Translations under genes and position numbers: made by a program
The notes under the pieces: generated by a model
The model's database searches: none
What the model was told of the DNA's origin: nothing
Seen by the model: the letters and a program-made list of their open reading frames with translations, nothing else
Shown here: positions 35,502 through 47,172 of the stretch, piece by piece
How the letters are laid out: each line of letters starts with the position of its first letter
How positions within the stretch are numbered: position 1 is the stretch's first letter
From: Leptasterias polaris
Lineage: Eukaryota > Echinodermata > Asteroidea > Forcipulatida > Asteriidae
NCBI GenBank assembly: GCA_037783415.1
Contig: JAZGTN010000218.1
Coordinates: forward strand, 992,001-1,056,000
Length of the DNA: 64,000 bases
Reading direction: 5' to 3'

Positions 35502-35611
35502 ACAACTTGTAGCTTCAAAACAAAAGAATCCCGCCCCAAAGATGAAATTTACTGAGATTCTCGAGAGCTCGATAAGTGTGCTACATTAACCCTCTCAACA
35601 CCATGTTACAC

Positions 35612-36110
35612 TCAAGAACTACACAATCGATTTTCAAACTTTTTTCAGTTACAGCTACTTGGGCATTGGAAATAAGCCTCGGGTAACCGTGACCCATGTT
35701 GACCTTTACTTCCGGGTCAACCGGAAGTGAGACCATATCTCAAGAATTACACGGCCGATTTTAAACTTTTTTCAGTTATATAGACTTCTTGGGCATGGGA
35801 GATTAGCCTTGGGTAACCGTGACCCCATGTTGACCTTTACTTCCAGGTCAACCGGAAGTGGGACCATCTCTCAAGAACTACACAACCGATTTTCAAACTT
35901 TTTTCAGTTATAGACTCCTTGGGCATTGGAAATAAGCCTCGGGTAACCGTGACCCCATGTTGACCTTAACTTCCGGGTCAACCGGAAGTGAGACCATATC
36001 TCAAGAAATACACAACCGATTTTCAAACTTTTTTCAGTTATATAATCCTTGGGCATTAGAGATTAGCCTTGGGTAACCGTGACCCCATGTTGACCTTTAT
36101 TTCTGGTTTA
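35612..36110. repeat. 130-bp tandem array, four copies
   Basis: Monomers start at about 35612, 35740, 35871 and 36001 (periods 128-131). Each has TCAAGAACTACACAACCGAT, a TTTTTTCAG tract, TTGGGCAT, CGGGTAACCGTGACC and a CTTCCGGGTCAACCGGAAG-like palindrome. A fifth monomer is separated from them by the LINE. Confidence 0.85.
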
Positions 36111-37060
36111 AAAGCTCCTTTCGATTCAGTATCAGAATGAAGACCAGGTTTACGTTTTTAGGTACACTTAAGTGAAAAAAGGGCCTGTCAAAGGTCAAGA
36201 GTCTTCTATCTTGAAATCAGACCAACTTTAATTTTTCTTATTCTTTGTTTCCACCCGGTCTTAACAGGAAGCTCAAAAATTGAGGTAATCATATCTCATG
36301 AATCACATGTCATAAGGTCGTAATGTTTGTGATTTCTTGTTTGTTATTTATTTTTATTGTTATTTATTTTTATTTTTTTTATGAACCAGAAAACAGGAAC
36401 AACAACCTAATGTCTAGTTATTATTATGCACACCTGATACCCCATGGTCCATGCACTGACCACCATCATTATCTTGTCAGTGAGCATTATACTTTACCAA
36501 TCCCAATAATGTCCTTTTTAGTTTATACATGTTTATTCTCTCTTCTATGTGTATCAACCCAGGAATATAAACAAATCACCTACTGATACAGCCAATTAAA
36601 ATACTGTTTCTACTATCTTCTTTATCTTATTGTTATCTTCCAGCCCTTGTAACACCCAATAATCACATGTTACACTATTATTGAATGACTACGCACTGTT
36701 CATCTGTAGTTCATACATACATGTACATACTGTAAATATGAGTTTTAATTACATCAAGCAGACACTCTTGCATGTATTGGTTGATGACTGTTCAGTCTTG
36801 GTTTGAAGTGTGTGAAGTCCATGGTTAACTCCCAAAAGAGTTGATTGTCCACACAAGAGTAGCTATTGTTGGCCAATGGTTAATAGCGGGAGACTACTAG
36901 TTCAGTTGTAGGATCAATTCACATGAGAATGATCATGCACTCCAGTAGCTGCTTCTTGATTATAGTCTAGGCTGGAAAACTCCATCATAGCAAACTTTCT
37001 TTATGTGTTCTATCTCATCAATGTTCTCGATTCACATTCAGTAATTTCTTGTTCTCAACA
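36111..37060. other. Non-coding AT-rich stretch
   Basis: No exon, repeat array or element end is recognised. A short 87-codon plus-strand ORF at 36323-36586 starts hydrophobic but lacks any supporting context. Confidence 0.4.
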
Positions 37061-37070
37061 ATTGTTCCAA

Positions 37071-37240
37071 TAACCTGGCTCTTCCCAGGTACCTGCCACA
37101 CCCCAGGATTTGGCTTTGCTCTGATAACCTGGCTCTCCCCAGGTACCTGGCACACCCCGGGATTTGGTTTTGTTCTAATAACCTGGCTCTTCCCAGGTAC
37201 CTGCCAAACCGCGGGATTTGGCTTTGTTCTCATAGCTTGG
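37071..37240. repeat. 57-bp minisatellite, three copies
   Basis: Three direct copies of 57 bases with AACCTGGCTCTTCCCAGGTA and CCACACCCCAGGATTTGG. Because 57 is a multiple of 3, a minus-strand frame (37018-37317) stays open and would encode a 19-residue repeat containing TKPNPGVCQVPGESQVIR. Translation is not otherwise supported. Confidence 0.8.
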
Positions 37241-37681
37241 TTCAACTTAAAATAATGCTTAATTCTCATAAAATATGATATCAATTTTTCTTTTCTTTGA
37301 CAGTTATGATTCTCCAAGTATAATTTATAATTCTCCAGTTCTGAATATCTGGTTACTCAAGTTCACTATGGTTCTCAAATTCTGATTCACTCGTTATTCT
37401 CGTTATTTACTTGCAATGTAGTGAATTGTAGACATGTAATGTCACATTGTCAGGGGTCGAAACTAACTACATTTCAAGGTAGACCACAGGGCTAGTAACC
37501 CTGAATTTTTACTAGCCCTGAATAAATTTCAGTAGCCCTGGCTGGATTTTTGTTTCTTTCTGTATTGCATTGATTTAATTTGCTTTCATATACTAGGCGC
37601 AGAGCTAACATTATGTTGACAAAAACCAAACTATGACCATACCCTTCCTTTCATTGTAAAAAAGATTTGATTGTAGTTGAT

Positions 37682-38002
37682 TTAGAAATCACTGTCATCC
37701 TCGTCCTCATCAGCTGATGAGCTGATGATCTCGATCCGTTGCCCATCTGGCTGGTGGTCGTCCTCGCCCTCGTCCTCATCTGATGAGCTGATGATCTCGG
37801 ATCGGATCCGTTGCCCATACGGCTTCTGGGTTGGTCGTCTGATTCGTTTTCCTCCCGCTATCAAAAGGTTGATTGCATCTGCTGGTTTATATGATTTAAT
37901 TTCTTCTGAATGGAACAATATCATCATAAGAGTAACTTCCCAAAAACGCCACATGATGCCGGAAGTGCCGGTGGTCCACGCCGCACAAAAACTTTCCATC
38001 AA
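37682..38002 (-). CDS. Acidic ORF inside the hAT-like element, unrecognised
   Basis: 106 codons on the minus strand. The N-terminal part is Trp-rich, the middle is basic (GGKRIRRPTQKPYGQR) and the C-terminus is a Ser/Asp/Glu tail with two related blocks (EIISSSDEDEGEDD and EIISSSADEDEDD). The nucleotide sequence is unusually GC-rich for the area. It may be a captured host exon or the remains of a transposon protein. No transposase motif is visible. Confidence 0.3.
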   Translation of the reverse strand: MMESFCAAWTTGTSGIMWRFWEVTLMMILFHSEEIKSYKPADAINLLIAGGKRIRRPTQKPYGQRIRSEIISSSDEDEGEDDHQPDGQRIEIISSSADEDEDDSDF

Positions 38003-38249
38003 TCACCGGCCGCGGCACCGTCTGAAATTTGTTGTATTGTGTTTGGTTCTCACCACAATAATCAGGTTCCAGTTGAATGACTGCGGGAACCAGTTGATTC
38101 TGTACAGTGGAAGTATTTTTGTGGCAGTGCAATACTTGTTGTCATGTCGAATCAGATTTGTGGTCTTGCCGCGGACGTTACGTTAGCACAATCAACCAGT
38201 TAACCAGACGATGCGTTGTTTTTTCATTATTCTGCATTATGGGTGTGTG

Positions 38250-38553
38250 TGTACAGTGTGAGTGTGTAACCACATTCAAACCGGGGACCTATAACAAAAG
38301 AGGACAATAGGTCACGGTTGCTATCACAAAGGAAAGCTTTGTGGTCCACGGTTGCTATCACAAAGAGTTGAACAAAGGAGGGTCCACGATTGCAGGCTGT
38401 TACACACTTGTGTGTGAGTGTGTGGTTGCCATTTGGTGAGATTTCGGGTCTGTGCTGCATATCGGCTACTGCCGTGGGTGAACTTGAAAATATCGACTAC
38501 TTGACTGTGGACTGTGTGTGTGTCCGTCGTGTGTGTGGTGTATGGTGTGTGAC
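38250..38553. repeat. About 300-bp block, copy 2 (also at 24401-24702)
   Basis: Same sequence and orientation as copy 1 with a few substitutions and one missing base. It diverges abruptly after GGTGTATGGTGTGTGACA. Here it lies in the right half of the hAT-like element. Confidence 0.85.
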
Positions 38554-38939
38554 ATGTAAGTATAGTTATTTATTGCAGGCAACATGATGAGACTTGCCCT
38601 TCTTGTTATGACAGCGCTAGCGCGACGGTGATCTAATATCAAAATATGTATTACTATGGTGATCTAATATCAAAATATTTATTATCGTCCGATAACGAAA
38701 TAAAAACAAGAGAAAATTCTACAACTTATTGTTAACACAGAAATAATTATGTTTGTTAAGATGTGAATTTGCTTTATTTTTCCACTAGCCTGCCGGGCTA
38801 CTAAAACTGGGGGAAACGGTAGCCCGGCTGTCAATCTGGTAGTCCCGGGCTACCGGCAATTTCGACCCCTGCATTGTGGTACATGTCTTTACACTGTGAA
38901 TGGCCTGGATGTGATTTTACAACTAAAATGGAAAGGCTA

Positions 38940-39312
38940 TTTTGTTGGATGTGATTTTGGGGCTAGAATGTGATCTTGTTCCAAATCACATCCGAGCCAG
39001 AAATCACATCCATGGTAATTGCCAATTATCAAAATCACATCCACTGTCTGGCTGCATTAACGAAATCACATCCACTGTCCAGGCCCTAGCCAAAATCACA
39101 TCCGAGTTAGAAATCACATCCATGGTTAATTGCCAATTATCAAAATCACATCCACCGTCTGGCTGCATTACCGAAATCACATCTAGTGTCTGGGCTAAGC
39201 CAAAATCACATCCCAGCCAGAAATCACATCCATGGTAAATTGCCACTTAACAAAATCACATCCACTGTCTGGCCACATTACCAACATCACATTCAAGTCA
39301 GAAATCACATTT
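38940..39312. repeat. AAATCACATCC satellite
   Basis: The word AAATCACATC(C) occurs about a dozen times, spaced 20-40 bases, inside a higher-order unit of about 120 bases that also holds CATGGTAATTGCCAATTATC and TGTCTGGCTGCATTA. The left edge carries two copies in inverted orientation (GGATGTGATTT, near 38910 and 38947). Open frames on both strands follow from composition. Confidence 0.8.
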
Positions 39313-39527
39313 TTAGTGTCAAGTTAACCCCACGCCCAGCAGCGCAGTACGTATACGTATCGATCACATCCTGGTTCCCCAAGCGGTTGCGGGCAAGCGG
39401 AAGGAGTTTAACGCATTATGAATGACCATGAAACGTATAATAGTGCTTTGAACATTGAACGAGTCCAATAGACCGTGTGCGCGGCGTGGCGTGAGTATTT
39501 TTAAAAATCGTTATCCTTGTGGGACGT

Positions 39528-39883
39528 ACATGTAGCCTTTTGTCAAGGCCTTCGTGGCCTGGAGCCGTGATCCCAAGCGACTGAAATGGGAGACCACGCA
39601 CGCGAGTGGGCTTATGACTGCACGAGGGCCTTTTTCCCAACTTGTTTGCGGTTTCTAGTGTGTTTCTTTATAATCTCGATTTTTGCTACCCAAAACGGTA
39701 GCAAAAGTCCAAACCAATCATAAGTGCATAGCGCTTCATAAAAAAAAAAAATGCAAACAAGTTGGAAAAGGCCCTCTTTTTGCTTCGCCACTCGGCTGGC
39801 GCGCGTGGTCTCTCGTTCCAGTCGTTCCACTGTTTACAAAGCTGTCCAAGCCACGATGACACGATGGCCTTGACAAAAGGCTA
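39528..39883. mobile_element. Foldback element, 10-bp target duplication (MULE-like)
   Basis: The two halves are imperfect reverse complements over about 150 bases. Landmarks are TAGCCTTTTGTCAAGGCC, GAGACCACGC and CCAACTTGTTTGC on the left, mirrored on the right. TGTGGGACGT lies directly outside both ends (39518-39527 and 39884-39893). A 9-10 bp duplication with long inverted repeats fits Mutator-like or foldback elements (inference). There is no coding capacity. Confidence 0.75.
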
Positions 39884-39893
39884 TGTGGGACGT

Positions 39894-41486
39894 GGATCTG
39901 ACTGGCATACGTCTTTACTAGCATGATCAGAATTGTTAACAAGTCTCTGTCAACAACCACAGTACCGGAAGGATTATAATTCTCAGAGAATCCTAATTAG
40001 TTTCCATGTGTTTTTTAACCTCCATGCACTGAGCAGTTTACAGTGGCTCAGCTACCGTACAATACGAAACGGTATATGCACAGTACATCTGCACATGTCA
40101 ATGAATGGAGATAGGTTCTTAATCAATATCATCATGATCAAGTCATCATTCACGCTTTCCCCTGATGTTATTAACAAAAAAGTACCACATGAAATGAGAA
40201 ATAGGCTACCTCAAAACAATCCTTCCTCCATGCTCAAAATCAGAGCAGACGAGGAAAACAATTTAAGGGGTTGCAATGGAATCGAAATGCAACAAACTCC
40301 TAACCACTTACAATACTTTGTATGAATTACTTAGGAAAGGTGAGTAAAAGGAAACTTGAGTAACAGAAAAAAATGTCCGACCGCCATTTTCGACATTCTC
40401 TTATTTACTGTTTCTATTTTTAAAGTTGTCCTCTGTCCTATTTATGGTAAATGTAAAGTGGCAGTTGGAAACATAGTTTTAGCCGGAGTATTTTATTTTA
40501 TTTGTTAATTGTTTTGTGTAATATGGGGGTGCATGCTGTTTTAATTGAGAGAACACAGTTAGAAAGTGTAGAAACAAAACCAAACTAAGACATTTTGACA
40601 CGTTAACAAGTATGTTGAGTCATTTTGTGGAAAACATTGTTTTTAGTTTTTATTTAAACATAGTTTATACGTGGTTTATCACAATGTTCACGAAATATGT
40701 TGGCGTGTAGGTGACAAAAAGTGAAGTATAACCATAGAATGCAAAAAACCGATGGATAAACAATTAAATTACACAACATTAATGAGTGACTAACTTGTAA
40801 ATCAGAAGTAAAAAGATTTGGTTAAAGGCACTGAACACGTTTTGTAATTGTCAAAGACCAGTATTCTCACTTGGTGTATCCAAACATATGCATAAAATAA
40901 CAAGCCTGTGAAAATTTGGGCTCAATTGGTCATTGAAGTTGCAAGAAAATGATGAAAGAAAAAACACCCTTGTTGTACACATTAGTGTGCTTTAAGATAG
41001 GAATAAAAGGCTTCTGGCCAGCTTCTAAAACAGGATTAAGGTTTGAAGAAAGTAGGGCTATCTTGAAACGTTCACAGACACTTGATTAGTATGCCGTCGC
41101 AGTGAAATATGTAAGAAAGGTGCATTTCTACCGAAATCTACTGATAACAATTTTCAAAAGTAGAAACATGTAAGTTAAATGAGGGTTTTTGAGGTTGCAG
41201 ATGTTATTTGTATTGTTATTATAAAATCAAATTAACGATAAAAACAATTTACGGACCAAACAACACTGAAACCTAGAATACTGACGTAGTCGAGAGGGGG
41301 TCCCTAGACATCGGAAGTTGAAATAAAAGGGTGCAGAAAAATCAGAATTTGATTAAGGCCTTTAGAGTGATAAAATCGTCCAAAAAGTTGTCTCTGGCCT
41401 TGTGTGGTGTCACCTTAAATACATCTATTGGCCTACATCAGAATTGTAGGTCTCAGTGTTATTTGGTCCCTACAGTGTGGGGTCAT
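39894..41486. other. Non-coding with one interspersed repeat
   Basis: No gene is supported. Bases 40824-41165 are a copy of the repeat also seen at 26290-26580, with GTCAAAGACCAGTATTCTCA and GAAGTTGCAAGAAAATGATG. A 130-codon ORF at 39933-40325 has no recognisable feature. Confidence 0.45.
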
Positions 41487-44400
41487 TTAAAGTACAAAAT
41501 AGGTTCGTGCTTTTCTTGCGCGCTTTCCTTTTCCCATCTCTTTTTGCTCCTTTTCCTTTTCCTCTTCTGATTCAATTTCTTCATAAGACCAACCTCCTCC
41601 ACTGGCAAAACGTCTCTCCCTTTTGCCCTCTCCAGATTCAACTCCCTCCTCGTTCCCAGCAACCCTTACGTCTCCATCCCGCTCAGACTCCACTTCATCC
41701 CCATCACTTTTATCCTCTCCCTCATCATCTCTCCTTGTGGACTTTCCCTCCTCCCAAACACTTCCCTCACCCTCCTCGTCATCTTCACCCCATACGGACT
41801 CCGCTTCCTCCTCTCCATTACTTCCATAATCTTCATCCTCGTCCTTCCTGGACCCAGCCTCCTCCCCATCACTCTTAGCCCCCCCCCTCATCATCAGGGC
41901 CCTCCAACTCCATATCCACCACTTCAAAGTTGTCCACGTTCTTCTCTTTGCTCTTTATTATGGACAGCAAGCTCACTCGCTCCCACATTATGTTACATCC
42001 AATCTGTTTAAAAGTAAGAGATTGGAAAAAGAAATATCAAAGCTTCTATCTTTTTTTCAAGTAGCAATATTTATGAATCTGGAAGACATTTTGTTAAAAC
42101 AACAAGTTTTAGTGTTTATCCCAAACAAAAGAACACACATTATTATTGGATTTGATGATAGGTCTGCGTTTGTTGTAAACTACCACAACATTATACAGTC
42201 TACACGTGGAACAGGTCCGTCATCAAAACATTCTTTAGCATACCCTGGGAATGGTGTGGCCTTCACAGTGCTTCCATAAACAGCCCAGGTGCTCGCTTGG
42301 GTCAAAAGTCTACTTCTTCTTATTTAATTATATGTCAAATCTTTCCTCTTAAATAAAGAGAAGTGAGTCACATTTTATTAATGTTTCTTAGCAAACAAAT
42401 AAAAGGACAATGCCTCCAGATGAACAGAAACGTGAATTGGACATAATTGGCTGCACAAAATAATTTGAATAACAATTTACCCTGCACGCATCCCATAGCT
42501 TGTCACCACTCCATGGCATAATGACGTCTTCTTTGGCAGACTTTTTCCTCAAACATACTAGGGCGTATCTGTTTGCTTCCCACTCCTGAAAATCTGTGGG
42601 GTAAAAACAAGCAGCATTTTAAAAATCATGCAGCACATGATTAAAATCCATTGAGAACAATTTATGTGTGTTGCCGATAAACTGTCTGTTTGTGTGTTTC
42701 ACAAATACGAGATCCCCTTTTACCTGTTTACAAAAAGGCAAATTTGGTTGAAAACCTATTATAATGGTGGATCAAACTTGCATAAGAGTTGATGCTGGAA
42801 AAGTCTAAAACCAATCAAGGTAGTTCGAAAAATGTGTAGTACATAACCATTTACACACATTTGGTGTGTGTTGCGTGTTGCTGGGGTTGAGCTGTGTGTA
42901 CCCACATGTATCAAAGGTCAATTTTAGCCCCATAATTTAATAGAATCTTGTGTTTTTAGCAGAGTAAATAAACTTTGTCGCATTATAATCATGCATCACA
43001 GGAACAAATTGAGGTGTCCGGGTGGTGGGTGACAAACACAACGCTGTTTTGTGTGCAACGAATATGGAGCTTGATGCTCAAACCTTTTTCATGTTTACTT
43101 CAACTAAATCTGTAAAGTCGTGATTTGTATTGGCAAATATTTATAATCACAATCTTTTTAGAACAGACTGATATAATGGACAATGTCAATGAAACAAACC
43201 TGGATGCACAGCTACTGGTAGGAGGAGGACTCCTTCTCCAATAATCCTGTCACTAAAGGCATCCTTCAACTTGACCATATCTCTACACAAACAAAATGTA
43301 AAAAAATAAAAAAATAGTTGTCAACAAATTTATTTTTAGGAAACAATGCAACACGATTTTGAGAAATGTTGTTGATGTTATTTGATGGGTCCTAGCCTAA
43401 AATAGTAATAGTAGGTAGTAAAATCATAAATAAAATCAGTTAAAAAATAATAATAATCTTCTTAGAAAAGAACGAAGGAACTCTTTTCACATTCTTACAA
43501 ATTTCTACGAACTTGAATTGCTGTATTTTTTTAATGAATGTCCTGCTTGCTTATACAATAGTAATACCAGTGTATAACATTTGGTTGTCTGAATATTACG
43601 ACCTGTTACACTGAATAAATTGGAAAAGACCACTGTGTTGAATTGAAACCATATTACTAAGTGTTCACGTCAGTTCGGGTGGTACTAAACATTCCTTATC
43701 TTACCCACAAGCAATGCCGACATCGTCATCAAGTAAATCCTCCTCAATAGCCGTTGGGGGTAGTGGGGCATCTCTTCTTGTCCGTTTCTGTCCCTTTTTT
43801 TTGCAAGGCCCTTTCTTGTAGTTTGTCTGGCTGTAGGTTTAATTGTTATCAATAAAACAAATTAAAAAAAACTAGTTTACAACATTAGTTAAATGCATGT
43901 TTGCTTTTCCTAAATGTGACATCTAATTTGATGTGACAACATTCATACATGCAGCTCCGTCCTATGTGATAGTAAACACAAATTTCTTTTTCTAAAATTA
44001 AATTTTTATATTTTTATGAGGCATTGACTTTTATGCTTTCAAAAAATATAATAATTTTATTTTGGTTGTTTAGATATTTGGTGGTTATAATATTAGCCCA
44101 ATAAAGATATGCAGGTTTATGAACATCTGATCTTAGATATGAGCATTTGCTAAATACCTGCTAAAACTTACCTTCTCTTCCACTGGCCTATCCGGTTCGA
44201 TATAAAAGAACCGATACGTTTCCCAACGGTTTTTCTGTTTTCGGGAGTAGCCCTTATCATTGGGAATATCCAGAGAACCTGTTTGCAAAACCACATGAAT
44301 AGATTTAGCCAACAATAATGTCCTTAATTTTTGTTTGGTTTTCCCTTTACATTGACTAATATTTGTTTTATTTCATTTGTTCATCCATTCCTTTTATTAA

Positions 44401-47172
44401 ATTTCAGCTCAAGTGTTTGTTCGAGAAACCAGTCATAGAAACTAGTTTATTATTCAATTAGCTGTGTTTCTTTTCACATTATTCCTGTCCAACTACAACA
44501 TCAATAACACTCCTGCCGATCCAAAGAAAGAGCAGGCCGTTAAAAAAATATAGAAAAAAGATAACTTCAAATGCACCAGATCATCTTGTGCACGCACTGC
44601 TTGGATTGCCAGGTGCGCGGTTTAATTTGCATGTGTTTTTATGTCTTGTTGGTACCATGTATAACCATGGAGGAAGGAAAAGATGGCCCTACTTTAACCT
44701 GTAAAAGGAAAAACGTTCAGGAATAAACATTATAAAAACAACAATTTTAAGCGTGTCGGTAGCGCTTCAGCGAAATCGGTGAAAGCTTGTTAGAATGTTT
44801 AGACGACCAACTTACAAGTATGAATTACATAACTTATCATGTCTCCAAGTATGGGGTCCTTCTGAGTACCATGGGTCAGTTGAACTTTAAAAGAGTCAAC
44901 GGCATGCCGGATCGCCCGCTGTAAGTGTAAGATCAAACCAAAAATTATATACTATTCGTAAAGGGGGCTGCCGTGATTATTCCATTAACACAAATCACGA
45001 TTCCTTTATCTGAGAGGACTTCTTAGGCGACTTGTCCTTTAAAGCAGATTAATGGTAGGCCTATATAGGCAGAACGAACGACATGCAATTGTATAACAAC
45101 AACAGCAAGGATAATAAAATAACTGGGAACTTCTTGAGATGAAATAGGGACAACAGTGAGGGTAGCTTTGTTACAGAAGGCATCACTTTTGTGAACAGCA
45201 AGAATCCTAAGAAATACCCTTGAGATCTAAGGCTACAGGATATAGCCCGACTCGAGGCAAAACAGAAATTAAATTTTTCTTTTATAAGTATGCTGTGATA
45301 AAATGAAATAATTATGTGGAGAATGAAGACCAAGACAGCGGCCGTCGGAGCTTTAGGACTAGTGAAGACAGACTGCAATACGGTATACCCTTGTAACACG
45401 CCTTTTCTGTTTTTCAATAACTATAAAAAGTATATGAGGGTGAAGCATACGTTACCGAGATTCTGTTCTTACAAGCAGATTTACAATACACTGTCATTAA
45501 CTAAGAACTATAATTAGTGAGATTTTGTTCTGAATGGTTTCAGCTTCTCTCTTGTTGAAAAAAATGCATGTCCATGTCCAGATTAGCTCAACATAATATA
45601 ATTTTCGGCGATCTATAACTTCATTTTGGGCCATGAAAGGGTGAATTATTTTATATTGGTCAATAAAATGATCCTAAACTGAACACGAATCACCCAAAAT
45701 GTTAACGTTAAAATCGCCAGTTATTGCTCTCTAACACCCGCTATGAAAGCGGAACAATCCAAGTACTATAAATTGGATTAATCAGTTGAACGAATTAACA
45801 CCCCACACAAAAACCATAGGCAGATACACAGCATTAGTTTTTAATTCTGAAGTGTCATACTGGCCTGTAAGAATTCATTTTATGGTGACTGGACAAAAGA
45901 AAATGCAACATTACCTTTGTTTGCTGTGATTGAATAAAACAACAGTAGAAATAATAATAATAATGGATAACAACTAAGATAAAGGCGCAAGAAAAAGAAA
46001 GAAAAAGAAAAAAAAAGACTGGGCCCAATTTCATGGCTCTGCTTACCGTAAGCAAATAATCGGCTCTTAAAAGGCAGGGTTAGCAGGGATTTTTTACTTG
46101 TGCGCTTGTGATTGCGTATAGTCAACGTTACTAGGCTTATATTAGGAGCCGTTCACAACTATCAACATTTTCACGAGCGTACAAACCGTACACTTTTTCA
46201 AGCCCCCACACTTTTTCAAGCTAGCGCAGAAATTCGGTGCTTTCTCTGTAAGCGGAGAATGGTGATCGCAAGCGTATAATTCAGCGGTAAGCAGATCAAT
46301 GAATTTGGACTCTGGTCACATGACCATAGTGCCCGAAGCACAATATGGTGATACGTTTGTCCTGCCAACTGAGAACTACTAACACTATATTATAGTTACT
46401 TATTACTAGACATATGCTTGCTGGCATCGGTAATGTTTTAGACCTAGTAATCTGGTTGCATGAAAGGCAAACATATAAAATAAAATAATAATACAAATAA
46501 AAACACTAAATCCTGCATTAAAAGGTTTTTTTCTATATATTACATTTAAAAGAGGCAAGTTCCGTTTTCGCTACAACGGAAGCGTATTCCAAAGCTTAAT
46601 TTATGTGCTGCAACAGAAAAGGCCAATAATAACCAAATGTAACCAACATGAAATGTTACCAATGGAGGGGACCGTTATGAACTAAGTTGAGCATATTTTT
46701 ACGGATCATCTTACAAGATCATGTAAGTACTTTGGAGAAAGGCAATGATTAGCTTTAAGGCCAACAAAAGAAAGAGGCTGCCAATGTTGTTATTAAAGAA
46801 AAATTTGTGTATTGTTCTCACAATTCTGTAACAATAATTGTGTAACAATTCTGGCTTTGGCATTGTAAACTTCAAGGGGGAAGCATAACAATAACAGAAA
46901 ATTATACTCACATTAAAATGGTTCCTTGCAGCGCGTCTTTGATCGCTCACGTTGGTTTCACCGAAGACTTTAGGAATGAGCAGGTCATCTTCACTAAATT
47001 TGTTTAAGCACGGCTCCATTCGACGGCGGGATGCCCTGCCCTTACCCCACGAGCCTCTCTCTTCCATAACCCTTGAAAACGCTACAAACAAATCCCTACA
47101 ATTTCTACTGGGTGCATCCTGTGTAACAGTCCAGTAATAGACACTATCATCTAACGTTAGACACTCGTTCAT
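41487..47172 (-). CDS. Seven-exon host gene, unknown product with acidic C-terminus
   Basis: Minus-strand exons: 46912-47172 (ATG), 44816-44918, 44172-44278, 43705-43826, 43200-43282, 42481-42593, 41487-42003 (stop). Each intron starts GT (GTGAG, GTAAG, GTTTG, GTAAAT) and ends AG, and the phases 0, 1, 0, 2, 1, 0 join without a stop. That is hard to get by chance. Exons 1-6 give 263 codons, exon 7 about 172. Seen: a charged N-terminal half with WETYRFFYIEPDRPVEEK, a Lys/Arg patch in exon 4 (KKKGQKRTRRD), and a long Glu/Asp/Ser/Gly-rich tail ending in a basic stretch. No signal peptide or membrane segment is seen, so a nuclear location is plausible. I recognise no family. Exon 7 has one base too many, best placed in the nine-C run at about 41879-41887. 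Read literally, it stops there and loses the acidic tail. Confidence 0.75.
46021..46310. mobile_element. MITE in the first intron of the seven-exon gene
   Basis: GGGCCCAATTTCATGGCTCT at the left faces its imperfect reverse complement at the right (AGATCAATGAATTTGGAC). The inner CTGCTTACCG and CGGTAAGCAG also pair. I recall this end sequence as a common echinoderm MITE. The target duplication is not clear. Confidence 0.6.

Larger units (their letters stand above)
31214..35608 (-). mobile_element. CR1/jockey-group LINE, nearly full length, inserted in an array
   Basis: A minus-strand LINE carrying an ORF1, an endonuclease and a reverse transcriptase in order. The 3' end at the left has a short TGATTGATGATGA-like tail. 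Array sequence stops at CCATATCTCA (31213) and resumes with CTCAAGAAC (35611), so a short CTCA duplication marks the insertion. Several frameshifts split ORF2. Confidence 0.8.
37451..38871. mobile_element. hAT-like non-autonomous element, 6-bp target duplication
   Basis: The terminal inverted repeats start CAGGGGTCGAAA, with subterminal GGGCTACT/AGTAGCCC words on both sides. The direct flanks are CATTGT at 37445-37450 and 38872-38877. A CAGGGG start is typical of hAT, but the 6-bp duplication is shorter than the usual 8. No BED finger or hAT dimerisation domain is seen, so it depends on another transposase. The interior carries an acidic ORF and the 300-bp block shared with the TIR element at 24-28 kb. 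Confidence 0.75.

Noticed and set aside
38940..39312. CRISPR-like array of short repeats
   Set aside because: The repeat is only 11 bases, the spacers are themselves repetitive and irregular, and the context is eukaryotic. It is a satellite.
41456..41878. Plus-strand Pro/Ser-rich ORFs over the acidic exon
   Set aside because: They are antisense shadows of the Glu/Asp/Ser-rich exon 7. Splice-phase evidence supports the minus strand.
45061..45417. Hydrophobic 118-codon ORF in an intron of the seven-exon gene
   Set aside because: The flanking exons already join in phase and the ORF has no splice sites that would keep the frame.
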